Shown in pieces: positions 36,473 to 46,955 of a stretch of DNA of 64,000 nucleotides. Positions within the stretch are counted from its first letter, which is position 1; each line of letters starts with the position of its first letter. Under the pieces are notes generated by a model that had not been told where the DNA came from, ran no database searches, and worked only from the letters and a program-made list of their open reading frames with translations. Origin of the DNA: Chondrocystis sp. NIES-4102 (GTDB lineage Bacteria > Cyanobacteriota > Cyanobacteriia > Cyanobacteriales > Xenococcaceae); contig AP018281.1 of assembly GCA_002368355.1 (NCBI GenBank), positions 2,480,001 through 2,544,000 on the forward strand, read 5' to 3'. The position numbers were made by a program, and so were the translations under genes.

Positions 36473-37831
36473 ATGAGTTACGATTATGATTTATTTGTCA
36501 TTGGTGCAGGTTCAGGAGGTATAGCCACCGCCAGACGTGCAGCCCAACATGGCGCAAAAGTAGGAATTGTGGAAAATGATCGTTTAGGTGGAACTTGTGT
36601 TAACCGTGGTTGTGTGCCTAAAAAGTTAATGGTGTATGCTTCCCATTTTCCTGATGCTTTTGAAGAGTCGGCAGGATATGGTTGGACTGTGGGAGAAAGC
36701 AGCTTTGATTGGCATAAAATGATTACTGCGGTTAATAATGAAGTTGACCGTCTCAATGGCATCTATAAAAAGATGTTGGATGATTCTAAAGTTACAATTT
36801 ACGAAGGTACTGGTAAGTTTATAGATTCCCATACAATAGAAATTGGCGATCAAAAAGTTACTGCCGAAAAGATTTTAATTGCGGTGGGTGGTAAACCTGT
36901 AAAACCAGATCTTACTGGAATAGAACACGCCATCACTTCTAGGGAAATTTTCCATCTTACAGAACAACCCAAACGTATTGTAATTATTGGTGGGGGTTAT
37001 ATCGCGGTAGAATTTGCCTGTATTCTCAACGGTTTAGGTTCAGAAGTTACAGTAGTAATTCGCGGTGAAAAGATCCTTAAAGGATTTGATGAAGATATCC
37101 GTGATGAAATTCAAACAGCAATGCAAAATCATGGTATTAAAATTATTACAAACTGTGATAGCGATCGCCTGAAGTTTGAGAAAACCGATACAGGTTTAAA
37201 AGTTACTATCCCAACTAAGGATGATCAAGAAACTGTTATTATTGCCGATGCTGCAAGTTTGGCTGCTACAGGTAGAAAACCTGATTTAAAGAATTTAGGT
37301 TTAGAAAATACTCAGGTAGAAGTAGTAGATGGTGCTGTGGCAGTTGATGAATATAATAAAACCGCAGAAGATCATATTTATGCTTTGGGTGACTGTACAG
37401 ATCGCATTAACCTAACTCCTGTGGCTATTAATGAAGGTAGAGCCTTTGCAGATACTCACTTTGGCGGACAATCGCGTAAAATGAGCTATGAAAATATCCC
37501 AACTGCGGTATTTACCACCCCCGAAGCAGCTACTGTGGGTTTAACTGAAGAAGAAGCCAAAGAAAAATATGGTGATGCAGTTAAGGTTTATCGTAGTAAA
37601 TTCCGTCCCATGTACTATACCTTGCCCGATAAACAGGAAAAAACCCTAATGAAACTAATTGTTGATACCAATAGCAATAAAGTCGTTGGGGCGCATATGG
37701 TAGGAGATCATGCAGCCGAAATTATCCAGGGTGTAGCGATCGCTGTTAAAATGGGCGCGACTAAAGCTGATTTTGATGCCACAGTTGGTATTCATCCTAG
37801 TTCGGCGGAAGAATTTGTAACTATGCGCTAG
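36473..37831 (+). CDS. gor: glutathione-disulfide reductase
   Basis: Gor reduces oxidised glutathione with NAD(P)H. The 452-residue flavoprotein has the FAD motif IGAGSGGIATARRAAQHGAK, the redox-active pair C42/C47 in GGTCVNRGCVPKKLM, a second nucleotide motif IVIIGGGYIAVEFACILNGL, and the C-terminal catalytic histidine in GIHPSSAEEFVTMR. The ATG at 36473 follows AGGAGTATAGAAAATA. It completes an oxidative-stress group with the peroxiredoxin, which may use glutathione. Confidence 0.95.
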   Translation: MSYDYDLFVIGAGSGGIATARRAAQHGAKVGIVENDRLGGTCVNRGCVPKKLMVYASHFPDAFEESAGYGWTVGESSFDWHKMITAVNNEVDRLNGIYKKMLDDSKVTIYEGTGKFIDSHTIEIGDQKVTAEKILIAVGGKPVKPDLTGIEHAITSREIFHLTEQPKRIVIIGGGYIAVEFACILNGLGSEVTVVIRGEKILKGFDEDIRDEIQTAMQNHGIKIITNCDSDRLKFEKTDTGLKVTIPTKDDQETVIIADAASLAATGRKPDLKNLGLENTQVEVVDGAVAVDEYNKTAEDHIYALGDCTDRINLTPVAINEGRAFADTHFGGQSRKMSYENIPTAVFTTPEAATVGLTEEEAKEKYGDAVKVYRSKFRPMYYTLPDKQEKTLMKLIVDTNSNKVVGAHMVGDHAAEIIQGVAIAVKMGATKADFDATVGIHPSSAEEFVTMR

Positions 37832-37889
37832 TTTTTAATATCGCGATACAAGATTAGTTTGGGATAATTCAGGTGATGCTCGGCTCTTT

Positions 37890-38066
37890 TATGGATAGGT
37901 AGTAGGTAGTGGGTAGTGGGGAAGGAGTAATCCCACAAGGGGACAATGAGAGTAACGAGTCTGGTAGTAGGAGTAGTAGTTAAAGCCCAAAGCTAAAAGC
38001 TACCCTAAAGGGTTAGCTGCGCGTCAAAGCTAAGAGCTAAAAGCTAAAAGCTAAAAGCTAAAAACA
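37890..38066. repeat. intergenic heptamer repeat cluster
   Basis: TAGTAGG/TAGTGGG units (37897-37920), then AATCCCACAAGGGGACAATG (37929-37948), TAGTAGGAGTAGTAG, AGCCCAAAGCTAAAAGCTAC, GGGTTAGCTGCGCGTCAAAG, and a clean AGCTAAA array (about 38031-38062). All three ingredient types of the family appear here. The rest of the 37832-38230 gap holds no gene I recognise. Confidence 0.85.
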
Positions 38067-38230
38067 TCCCGTAATTATCTACTACTAATAACTTACATAA
38101 AACCAAAAAATAGTGTCGTCCAACTCTATGATCCACTGTTAAAGTGCGTAACCATAAATGTCGGGCGACACCTTATTAGTCTGTTAAATAAATATTGGTA
38201 AATACCGCTATTTATATATCTGATTTTGTC

Positions 38231-38527
<297 letters not shown>

Positions 38528-38681
38528 TCAAGGGCTAGTTTACCCTATAGGAATATTCTCACTCGGCAAAAGACCAGATAACTTTAAATTCTGTTACAAC
38601 TGGCGGTCGTTGTTTGCTGATTTATTGAATAAATTTAATATTTCTTAAGTTAAAGAGCTAAAATTCTTTGCAGTTGAAAAT

Positions 38682-39545
38682 TTATCTAAGACTTTTAAGG
38701 GCTGCAATCAAACTTTGACAAGTATTGACTAGAAAATCCAAGTCTAAAGTATCAATAGTGTCGCTAGCTTGATGATAGTGAGGATTTCGCAGCATTGCCG
38801 TATCTGTGACCATAATAGCGCGATATTTTTCTTGCCAAAAGGAATAATGATCACTAAATCCTGTAACAGGTACTAATTTACCACTACTAGGATCGGGTAA
38901 TATTTCACAAGGAGTACCATGTTGCTTCATTTTCCGACTCAAATGGAATAAATCACCCAGGGCGGATAGGTTACCAACTAAAGCAATAAAATTAGCGCGA
39001 TCGCTATACAATGGTTTAATTAAATCTGGATAGGTTTGGGTATATCGTTCTTGTTTACAATATCCCAGCATTTCTAAGGATAACATTAGTCGTAATTTTG
39101 CCTGGCTTTGTTTTAACTCTTTAGCATAAGCACTACTTCCAACTAAGCCATATTCTTCTAAATCAAAAGCAACTAATCTTACAGGATATTTTATAGGATT
39201 ATTGGTAAAAACCTCAGCCAATTCTAATAGTACTGCGACTCCCGTAGCATTGTCGTCTGCTCCAGGACTACCTATGACACCATCATAATGCGCCCCGATT
39301 AAAATAGGCGGTCGGCTTGAGGTGTTAGTACCCTTGATGTCTAAAATTAGATTTTGATGTATTTTATCTTTAAATTTAAATTCATGATTGGTCACTACAC
39401 CCCACTGACTTAAAGAGTAACGAATATATTCTCTAACAAAGAAATGTCCCCCAGAAGCTATATAGGGATCTCTTTCTCTTACTATTTGGGTGAGATGATT
39501 ATATAGTCTTGTCTTTAATTGATCGAAGGGTTGGGGGTTAGTCAT
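38682..39545 (-). CDS. M28 family zinc peptidase
   Basis: The 287-residue protein has aminopeptidase motifs: PILIGAHYDGVIGSPGADDN (zinc ligands H and D), VRLVAFDLEEYGLVGS (glutamates), SLEMLGYC and the final histidine in FSDHYSFWQ. There is no signal peptide, so it should be cytoplasmic. Its substrate is unknown. It stands alone, with repeat sequences upstream. Confidence 0.9.
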   Translation of the reverse strand: MTNPQPFDQLKTRLYNHLTQIVRERDPYIASGGHFFVREYIRYSLSQWGVVTNHEFKFKDKIHQNLILDIKGTNTSSRPPILIGAHYDGVIGSPGADDNATGVAVLLELAEVFTNNPIKYPVRLVAFDLEEYGLVGSSAYAKELKQSQAKLRLMLSLEMLGYCKQERYTQTYPDLIKPLYSDRANFIALVGNLSALGDLFHLSRKMKQHGTPCEILPDPSSGKLVPVTGFSDHYSFWQEKYRAIMVTDTAMLRNPHYHQASDTIDTLDLDFLVNTCQSLIAALKSLR

Positions 39546-39649
39546 AGTAATAATGTTAAGTTAATAATTTTGCGATCGCGCAATAGCAATATGTATTTTT
39601 ATTAAGATATTTGCTCTATTTTTTATTACTTACTATCTTTAATATTACT

Positions 39650-39795
39650 AATAAGCTGTTACGCATTTAAGTTATTGGTTGAGACAGGAGTCCTAAAGGA
39701 TAAGCTATGTCTACGACAGCTACGCAACCGCAAATCAGGAGTCAGGAGTCAGGAGTCAGGTAATGAGTAAAGCTAAAAACTCAAGCTAAAAGCCC
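39650..39795. repeat. intergenic repeat cluster with 45-nt shared module
   Basis: AAGCTGTTACGCATTTAAG (39653 on) resembles 20233. It is followed by the 45-nt module 39692-39736, identical to 100-144, which can fold as AGCT..GTC/GACAGCT. Then come three to four GAGTCAG heptamers (39736-39760) and AGCTAAA units. Confidence 0.85.
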
Positions 39796-39824
39796 CAATT
39801 TTAAATACAGCCATCATATAAATA

Positions 39825-41801
39825 CTAAAATCTCAACTGTAGATTAAGTTTAAAATACATTTTTCTATCATTTTCTTGAATTATTTTCCCGTATCTATGT
39901 CTTGTTGTAGAAGGTGTATCGAGTTTAATATTATTAAATAAATATGACTTTAAAGTTTCTATATCTATAATATGAAATGCAACTTGTTCTCCAGAATTTT
40001 TAACTACGATTATACCGTTAGCTTCATAACAGCCATCCCATTTACTGCCTGGGAAAAATCCTAATAAATTATCTATTAAAAGTTTTTTGACTTTACTAAT
40101 TAAAAAGTTTTTATCTTCATACCCCAGTTCACTAATCACATTAGTATTTTCATCAAGGTAATCGATAATTTTAGTTAGAGATGAAATTCTATGTTTATAA
40201 AAAATCAAAAGAATACAGCCGATAAGATTAGGCATCAAAAAATCTACCATTTTTAAGTTATATTCCATTGCTTTTTTTTCTGGCGCAAGATACTTAAAAG
40301 TCCCACCATTTTTTTCTATAGCTTTAATTCTATCGGTTAATTTTGTTTTAGTGTTAATAGCATTAATTATATCTACTTGCTCTTTAGGTAAATTTTCTAT
40401 TTCAAAAATAAAATTAGTATTTCCTGAAGCATTAAGTAACGTAGGTTTACTTCCTAAATAAGATTTTATGCCAAATCCCTCATTTTCCTTGACGTAAAGT
40501 TGATGCTCGATATCCAAGCAAATATCTGATTTCTGAGTACTTGTTCCCCCTTTTATTAGAGTTAATCCCAAATTATTTTGGAGAACTTCAAATTCAGGAA
40601 TTGTAAAAGTCCCCTTACCTGCTTTTATTTGCTTAATTAAATTATTGATAACTTCACTATTAATTAGTTGAGCAATATTTATCTTTTCTACACTTCCTAC
40701 ATCCTTGTTAATAATCTCCACTTCACTTTTACCAATTAACCTAAAATCACGATTAATCTTATTACCAGTAACTTTTGTGACCTTTAAATAATTACTTGTA
40801 GGATTTAAATATTGATCAGCTAATAAAAGATGCTGCTCAGATAAAATTCTAATAAACGTTAATAACTCCGACCACTCACCCTTATTTTTCGTCTTTTTCA
40901 TCTCTGGTTGCTGACATTCCAAATTATCCATATAGGCAATAAGATTCCTTCCCACAGCCTCAATTGCATTAACCGCTACACTATTTCCTAACTGTTTAAT
41001 AGCTTGAGTAGCACTTACGGGAAATTCAAAATTGTCGGGAAAACCTTGCATCTTTCTCCCTTGAATATAAGTTAATTGTTTAACTTCACCATCAACTAAA
41101 TAGGAATCCCAATTACGACGATCATTAATATTAGAACCACGCCCACCTACTCTTAAAGTAAAGCCAATTTCTCGACTACAAACACCACCCCAAACATCAC
41201 TCATGTTAAATTTTAGAGGTAATTTATCGGGAAATTTAAAACTTTTATTAATACCTTCGTCACGAAAACCAATAATAAAAATTCTAGGTCTTAATTGTGG
41301 TAATCCATAATCAGAAGCTTTAACAATTTGATAGTAAAAAGAATAACCCAAATCAGATTCTAAAACCTTACGAATTAACTTAAAAGTTTGACCATGATCA
41401 TGATTAACTAATCCCTGAACATTTTCTAAAAAATAAGCCTTTGGTCGTTTAACTTCTAAAATATCCGCAATATTAAAAAATAAATTACCTCGTTCAGAAT
41501 CATGTAAATCATCAAAGCCTCTTTTATAACCAGCTTGACTAAAAGGTTGGCAGGGAAAACCAGCACATAAAACATCAAAATCAGGGATTTCATCAGGAAC
41601 AATTCCCCTGATATCACTATTAAATAAACCTGCTTGAAATAATTGAGGGGAAAGATTTTTAAAATTATGAATGTAAGTTTGCCTCGCATATTGATCAATT
41701 TCAGAAGCAAAAACACACTCTCCCCCCAAAGCGTGCATTGCTAAATGAAATCCACCAATTCCTGCAAATAAATCAATGAATTTAAATTTAGATAGTGTCA
41801 C
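39825..41801 (-). CDS. C5-cytosine methyltransferase fused to HpaII-type restriction endonuclease
   Basis: This single 658-residue chain holds both halves of a type II restriction-modification system. Residues 1-290 are a C5-cytosine methyltransferase: FIDLFAGIGGFHLAMHALGG (AdoMet site), catalytic C84 in GFPCQPFSQAG, ENV at 126-128, RPRIFIIGFRD, a short target-recognition region (about 185-250), and MQGFP...QLGNSVAV. Residues 307-658 resemble the HpaII endonuclease family: KGEWSELLTFIRIL at its start, candidate catalytic D426 and K446 (GFGIKSYLGSKPTLLNASG) and TNFIFEIE. HpaII cuts CCGG. The gene begins 19 bases after thiO-thiG. Confidence 0.88.
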   Translation of the reverse strand: MTLSKFKFIDLFAGIGGFHLAMHALGGECVFASEIDQYARQTYIHNFKNLSPQLFQAGLFNSDIRGIVPDEIPDFDVLCAGFPCQPFSQAGYKRGFDDLHDSERGNLFFNIADILEVKRPKAYFLENVQGLVNHDHGQTFKLIRKVLESDLGYSFYYQIVKASDYGLPQLRPRIFIIGFRDEGINKSFKFPDKLPLKFNMSDVWGGVCSREIGFTLRVGGRGSNINDRRNWDSYLVDGEVKQLTYIQGRKMQGFPDNFEFPVSATQAIKQLGNSVAVNAIEAVGRNLIAYMDNLECQQPEMKKTKNKGEWSELLTFIRILSEQHLLLADQYLNPTSNYLKVTKVTGNKINRDFRLIGKSEVEIINKDVGSVEKINIAQLINSEVINNLIKQIKAGKGTFTIPEFEVLQNNLGLTLIKGGTSTQKSDICLDIEHQLYVKENEGFGIKSYLGSKPTLLNASGNTNFIFEIENLPKEQVDIINAINTKTKLTDRIKAIEKNGGTFKYLAPEKKAMEYNLKMVDFLMPNLIGCILLIFYKHRISSLTKIIDYLDENTNVISELGYEDKNFLISKVKKLLIDNLLGFFPGSKWDGCYEANGIIVVKNSGEQVAFHIIDIETLKSYLFNNIKLDTPSTTRHRYGKIIQENDRKMYFKLNLQLRF

Positions 41802-41820
41802 TACAAAACAGATACATTAA

Positions 41821-43797
41821 CTAATTAATTGTGCCTGTAAGAGGTGAACTTGCACTAGCATATTGCTTAACAGGAATTCTACCAGCCAAATAAGCGAGTC
41901 TGCCTGCTTCTGTAGCCAAACCGATCGCCCGTGCCATTGCTACAGGATTTTGAGCCAGAGCGATCGCACTATTAACCAGTAAAGCATCCGCCCCCATCTC
42001 CATAGCTAAAGCAGCCTCACTTGGTGTACCTATCCCAGCATCCACCACCACTGGCACATTGGCTTCTTCGATGATAATAGCAATATTAGCTGCATTATTA
42101 ATCCCTTGTCCCGAACCTATAGGTGAACCCAAAGGCATCACCGTCGCACACCCAACTTCTTCTAAACGTTTGGCTAGTAGAGGATCAGCATTGATATAGG
42201 GTAAAACGGCAAACCCTTCCTTAACTAATTGTTCGGCTGCTTGTAATGTGCCAATGGGATCGGGAAGAAGATATTTCGCATCGGGAATAACTTCGAGTTT
42301 AATAAAATTATTATCCTCCTGTCCTAACAACTTTGCCATTTCGCGACCCAAACGGGCAACCCTTACCGCTTCTTCCGCCGTTTGACACCCTGCGGTGTTA
42401 GGTAACATCCAAATTTTACTCCAGTCTATTGCTTCTGCTAATCCTTCATGCCCTGGGGCTTTAGTTTGGACTCTTCTAACTGCAACTGTAATGATCTCAC
42501 AACCACTAGCAATTACGCTTTGCTGCATGGCTTCCAAACTCGGATATTTACCTGTGCCAGTCATCAAACGAGAATTAAAAGTACGTCCTGCGATCGTTAA
42601 TTTTTTAGGATCGGCAATTATAGTAGCTGAGGCGGTTAAAGAAGTCTGAGAGTTGGATTTGGGTAATGATAATTTTTGCGTATTACTAGTAGAATTCATA
42701 TTACTGGGTTGATGATTAAAACGTTGATAACTAAAAGCAGTTAATAGAGGATCAAATTGCTGGTTCAAGATTAAATCACTAATAAGGGTAGCCGTGATCG
42801 GGGCAAGTAAAATCCCATTGCGATAATGTCCTGTTGCCAAAAATAAGTTCTCACAAGCACTCTGTCCCAATATTGGTAACTCATCAGGAGTGCCAGGACG
42901 AAAACCCCACCATAACTCTTCAATTTGCCAATTAGCTACTTCAGGATACAATTCAATAGCTTTAGCAAGTAGATTTTGAATACCTTGAGGTGTATTAAAA
43001 GGAGAAAAGCCAACCTCTTCTACTGTTGCACCAATAACTAATCTGCCATCTTGTCGAGGTACAAGATAAATATTATCTCCATACAATACCCGTTGCAGAG
43101 GATAGGGCTGATGAAGCTTTTGGGGCATTTTAAGAGCTAACATCTGTCCTTTAACAGGACGCACAGGCAAGGGTAACAGTTGATTTGCCCATGATCCTGC
43201 TGCTAAAACATAACTATCGGCAGTTAAATTACCGAAATCAGTTAAAACCCCGTCAACCCGTCCTTGTCGCTGTTGAATTGCCCTAACCTTAACCCCTTCT
43301 TTAATCTCCACCTGCAAAGTTTGGGCAGCTTGTAAGAGCGATCGCATTAAACAACGATTATCTACTTGACCATCTTCTGCATACCACCAACCACCTACAA
43401 TGTTACTTCCTAACCCAGGTTGATATAAACTAATAGCAAGCTTATCCAACCAGACAGCATCATGAGTGTTAACAGGTATTGATTCTATGGGGCGAGTAAC
43501 AGGGGCAAGAATACCACAAGGTAAATACCCAGTTTCAACTCCCGTCAACTCTTCCAACTTTTGTGTCCATTGAGGATATAGCCAACGAGATCTTAAACAC
43601 AGATCAAGCATGGGAGACGAGGAAATTTTTTCTGCCATTGGTGCTAACATTCCTGCTGCTGCGTGGGATGCTGCCTGCATAAAATCTTGACTGATCACAG
43701 TTACCTTAAGGCTTTGATCCCGTTGTTTTAATTCAACAGCGATCGCTAGCCCCATTACTCCACCACCAATAATTAGAATTTCTCTTGCTTTTTTCAT
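41821..43797 (-). CDS. thiO-thiG: glycine oxidase ThiO fused to thiazole synthase ThiG
   Basis: This bifunctional enzyme serves thiamin synthesis. ThiO (about 1-365) oxidises glycine to the imine that ThiG (about 395-658) joins with deoxyxylulose phosphate and ThiS sulfur to form the thiazole. The FAD motif [15 protein letters not shown] lies at the N-terminus, and [11 protein letters not shown] ends ThiO. ThiG shows [11 protein letters not shown], the Schiff-base lysine in [29 protein letters not shown], and [20 protein letters not shown]. The fusion is common in cyanobacteria. A linker of about 30 residues rich in S, T and N joins the two. Confidence 0.95.
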   Translation of the reverse strand: MKKAREILIIGGGVMGLAIAVELKQRDQSLKVTVISQDFMQAASHAAAGMLAPMAEKISSSPMLDLCLRSRWLYPQWTQKLEELTGVETGYLPCGILAPVTRPIESIPVNTHDAVWLDKLAISLYQPGLGSNIVGGWWYAEDGQVDNRCLMRSLLQAAQTLQVEIKEGVKVRAIQQRQGRVDGVLTDFGNLTADSYVLAAGSWANQLLPLPVRPVKGQMLALKMPQKLHQPYPLQRVLYGDNIYLVPRQDGRLVIGATVEEVGFSPFNTPQGIQNLLAKAIELYPEVANWQIEELWWGFRPGTPDELPILGQSACENLFLATGHYRNGILLAPITATLISDLILNQQFDPLLTAFSYQRFNHQPSNMNSTSNTQKLSLPKSNSQTSLTASATIIADPKKLTIAGRTFNSRLMTGTGKYPSLEAMQQSVIASGCEIITVAVRRVQTKAPGHEGLAEAIDWSKIWMLPNTAGCQTAEEAVRVARLGREMAKLLGQEDNNFIKLEVIPDAKYLLPDPIGTLQAAEQLVKEGFAVLPYINADPLLAKRLEEVGCATVMPLGSPIGSGQGINNAANIAIIIEEANVPVVVDAGIGTPSEAALAMEMGADALLVNSAIALAQNPVAMARAIGLATEAGRLAYLAGRIPVKQYASASSPLTGTIN

Positions 43798-43920
43798 CTA
43801 CCTAACCCCCTGCCTAATACTGTAACGTGAAACCCCATATATAATTATTCACTCTAGATTAGTTCACCCACACTCACATAAAATTAGATTAATGATTATT
43901 GTTAATTTCGCAAGTGTTCG

Positions 43921-44571
43921 ATGATTCCTAGAAGATACGCCAAATTAAAACAAGTTCTCGATCTAAGACAACCCGACTTAACGGTTTTAACTGAAAATGT
44001 CCATAAGGCTCATAATATTTCAGCTATTATTCGTACTTGCGATGCGGTGGGAGTTTTCGCCCTACACGCAGTCAATAATCATAGTACCCTCCCTATTTAT
44101 TCCCAAGTTACCCAGGGGAGCGAAAAGTGGGTTAAGCTTCATACCCATTTTAATATTCAAGCTGGCATAGAGTATCTTCAACAGCAAAATCATCGAGTCT
44201 ATGCTGCTCATCTCAGCGATACAGCTATGGACTATCGGCAGGTAGATTATACCAAACCCACAGCTATTCTTTTAGGTACAGAAAAGTGGGGGGTAAGCAA
44301 GGAAGCAGCCAATTTAGTAGATGGACATATTATCATACCCATGCAAGGAATGGTTCAATCCCTCAATGTCTCCGTTGCTAATGCGATTATTTTATATGAA
44401 GCCCAACGGCAAAGATTAGCTGCTGGTATGTATCAAAGAGTGCGTTTAGATCCTCAAACCTATAATACTGTACTTTTTGAGTGGAGTTATCCTGAAGTAG
44501 CTGCAATTTATCGTCGCCAAGGTAAACCCTATCCACAGTTGGGGCAAGAAGGCGAACTTTTACTTAATTGA
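43921..44571 (+). CDS. trmH: tRNA (guanosine(18)-2'-O)-methyltransferase
   Basis: TrmH methylates the ribose of G18 in the D-loop of tRNAs. The 216 residues have the SPOUT-fold motifs: LTVLTENVHKAHNISAIIRT (motif 1 arginine), AILLGTEKWGVSKEA, and the knot motif IIPMQGMVQSLNVSVANAI. It is divergent from thiO-thiG with a 123-base gap. Confidence 0.95.
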   Translation: MIPRRYAKLKQVLDLRQPDLTVLTENVHKAHNISAIIRTCDAVGVFALHAVNNHSTLPIYSQVTQGSEKWVKLHTHFNIQAGIEYLQQQNHRVYAAHLSDTAMDYRQVDYTKPTAILLGTEKWGVSKEAANLVDGHIIIPMQGMVQSLNVSVANAIILYEAQRQRLAAGMYQRVRLDPQTYNTVLFEWSYPEVAAIYRRQGKPYPQLGQEGELLLN

Positions 44572-44604
44572 TCATTGGGAGTTATGGCAATATTGGGCAA
44601 TTTT

Positions 44605-44695
44605 AAGATCTTAGCAATACGCTCTGACACGCAGATAATTCCTGCTTGATAGCTTTTATCTTTATTTACTACCTCCTACCTACTATTATCTCCCA
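44605..44695. repeat. inverted relative of intergenic repeat modules
   Basis: Read on the minus strand this gives TAGTAGGTAGGAGGTAGTAA, AAAGCTATCAA, GTGTCAGAGCGTATTGCTAA. This parallels 34180-34285. The remainder of the 44572-45082 gap is AT-rich and contains the NtcA-type site. Confidence 0.65.
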
Positions 44696-44824
44696 AGCTT
44701 ATAAATATTCATGGAATAAATAAGACTTTTCCCATAACCACTTAAATCGCAATTGCTATATATGCAATAAAAGTATTGAATTTATGTAAAAAATACATTA
44801 TTTTCCTAGTTCATAGATAATTTT

Positions 44825-44838
44825 GTAACGAAATATAC
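44825..44838 (+). promoter_or_regulatory. NtcA-type binding site upstream of nitrate permease gene
   Basis: GTA (44825-44827), eight bases, TAC (44836-44838) exactly fits the GTA-N8-TAC consensus of NtcA, the cyanobacterial nitrogen regulator. It lies about 245 bases upstream of the nitrate permease gene. A TATGAC hexamer about 25 bases downstream could be the -10 element. The context (nitrate genes) strengthens the call. Confidence 0.7.
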
Positions 44839-45082
44839 GATATAACTATTTTTTAAATGTAACTATGACTCAGGATAAACAGATATTACAGAAGAAAAGT
44901 AATTTATTTATTGCACATAAATCAAAAACAATACAAGAATTTAAGTAAAAATTATAGATTTAGTTATTAGGCAAATTCATAACGCTTTAATAGCAAATAT
45001 TTATAGTTAGATAAAAATTTAAAGACTTGTTTTTTAAGTTTGCCAAAAAATGCACAATATAAATAGATAAGGAAGGTAAATA

Positions 45083-46642
45083 ATGCTTGGAGAAATGTGG
45101 CAATTCCAAGGTAGATATAAAATTCTGCATATAACTTGGTTTGCATTCTTTTTAACGTTTGTAGTTTGGTTTAATTTGCCTCCCTTGGCTACTACAGTGC
45201 AAGAGGATATGGGGTTAACAGGGGAACAAATAAAAACCTTAGCAATATGCAACGTTGCCCTAACAGTGCCAGCAAGAATTATTATTGGGATGCTGTTAGA
45301 TAAATTTGGCCCAAGATTAACCTATTCACTACTATTAATGTATGCAGCAATACCCTGTATGATGTTTGCCTCTGCTCAAAACTTTAGTCATTTAGTAATT
45401 TCTCGTTTACTAATGGGTATTGTGGGGGCTGGTTTTGTAATTGGTATTCGCATGGTGGCAGAGTGGTTTCCCCCCAAAGAAATCGGTTTAGCAGAAGGGA
45501 TATATGGTGGTTGGGGTAACTTTGGTTCTGCTTTTTCCGCCTTTACCTTAGCAATGTTTGCTGGATGGTTATCGTTTGGCGCACCAGGTTCAGCATTAAA
45601 TTGGCGGGCTGCGATCGCTATAACAGGAATTATTGCTGCCGTTTATGGTGTATTTTATTCTATGAATGCTAAAGATACGCCCCCAGGTAAGGTTTATCGT
45701 CGCCCAAAAAGTGCTAGGGGTTTGGAAGTTACCACTAAAAAAGACTTTGGATTTTTGCTACTGATGAATATACCTTTAACAGGTATTTTGATGGTGGTAG
45801 CCTGGCGTTTAATGAAGCTTAAGTTATATGGCACAGGGGTAATGTATGTTATTTGGTTAGCCTTACTCGGTTTATATTTATTTCAAGCTTATAACTGCTG
45901 GGTGGTTAACAAAGACTTGATAGCAGGGAAAAAACGTTATCCTGCCGAAGATCGCTATAACTTTTTGCAAGTAGCTATTTTAGAACTTACTTACTTTGTT
46001 AATTTTGGTTCAGAATTGGCGGTGGTTTCTATGCTTCCTGCCTTTTTTGAAAATACATTTGACTTATCTAAAGCAGCAGCAGGGATGATTGCTTCTTGCT
46101 ATGCCTTTATGAATTTAGCTGCACGTCCTGGTGGGGGCTTGATTTCTGATAAATTAGGTAGTCGTAAACTAACTATGACTGTCTTAACTGGTTGTATGGG
46201 TATTGGTTATCTGCTAATGAGTATGGTAACTAATGGTTGGTTTTTACCTGCTGCAATCATTTTAACAATGGCTTGTTCCTTCTTTGTCCAAGCTGGGGAA
46301 GGTTCTACCTTTGCAATTGTACCCTTAATTAAACGTCGAGTTACTGGACAGATTGCAGGTAATGTTGGGGCTTATGGTAACGTTGGGGCTGTGGCTTATC
46401 TAACTATCTTCAGTTTATTACCAACATGGCTTGGGGGTGGAATAGATCCAAATCCTGCGATCGAAGCCCAAGCAAATACTTCCTTTTTCCAAGTAATGGG
46501 AGTAGCAGCCCTTATAGTTGCAGGTTTATGTTTTGTAGTTTTAAAAGAACCTAAAAACTCCTTTGGCAATGCCCATCACGGAGAGGAAGAGGAAGAACAA
46601 GAAACAGCTAATCAATCAGTTTTAGAACCTGAAAATATTTAG
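45083..46642 (+). CDS. nrtP: nitrate/nitrite MFS permease, NarK/NrtP family
   Basis: This 519-residue major facilitator protein of about twelve spans brings in nitrate and nitrite. Family signs include FNLPPLATTVQEDMGLTGEQ, the MFS motif GMLLDKFGPRLTYSL, the nitrate signature GWGNFGSAFSAF, and AGEGSTFAIVPLIKRRVTGQ, then IAGNVGAYGNVGAVAY. The acidic tail (GEEEEEQETANQ) is cytoplasmic. narB follows 313 bases later. NrtP in place of the NrtABCD transporter is common in marine cyanobacteria. No nirA is present here. Confidence 0.94.
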   Translation: MLGEMWQFQGRYKILHITWFAFFLTFVVWFNLPPLATTVQEDMGLTGEQIKTLAICNVALTVPARIIIGMLLDKFGPRLTYSLLLMYAAIPCMMFASAQNFSHLVISRLLMGIVGAGFVIGIRMVAEWFPPKEIGLAEGIYGGWGNFGSAFSAFTLAMFAGWLSFGAPGSALNWRAAIAITGIIAAVYGVFYSMNAKDTPPGKVYRRPKSARGLEVTTKKDFGFLLLMNIPLTGILMVVAWRLMKLKLYGTGVMYVIWLALLGLYLFQAYNCWVVNKDLIAGKKRYPAEDRYNFLQVAILELTYFVNFGSELAVVSMLPAFFENTFDLSKAAAGMIASCYAFMNLAARPGGGLISDKLGSRKLTMTVLTGCMGIGYLLMSMVTNGWFLPAAIILTMACSFFVQAGEGSTFAIVPLIKRRVTGQIAGNVGAYGNVGAVAYLTIFSLLPTWLGGGIDPNPAIEAQANTSFFQVMGVAALIVAGLCFVVLKEPKNSFGNAHHGEEEEEQETANQSVLEPENI

Positions 46643-46741
46643 TCTAATTTCAGCAATATATAAGGCAGGATTAATTATTTTTATTTCCGCAGGTATGTTG
46701 TAGTTAAACCTAATAATTAAAAACTCAGTTAGCTTTTGGGT

Positions 46742-46775
46742 GTTGAGAGAATGAGGCTTGTCTCAACATTTTTAT
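46742..46775 (+). terminator. terminator after nitrate permease gene
   Basis: GTTGAGA (46742-46748) and TCTCAAC (46761-46767) pair around a 12-base loop, followed by ATTTTTATCTTTT. The remaining spacer up to narB (46643-46955) shows nothing else recognisable. Confidence 0.65.
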
Positions 46776-46955
46776 CTTTTACCCAGTAGCAAAGATCAGC
46801 AATTAGCTACCAGCCTATCTAGTATTCTACATAACAGTAATTGCCCAAGATTAGTAGATATAAAGGTGAAAAACTAAACTTAAATCTATTTAACTCTCTA
46901 ACAGTAATACACATAAATAAATAACGATAAATCATATAACCAGGAGATATATACT

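Noticed and set aside
41456-41716. A separate small gene within the methyltransferase region
   Set aside because: It is a shifted frame of the methyltransferase, whose motifs run through this segment in the main frame.
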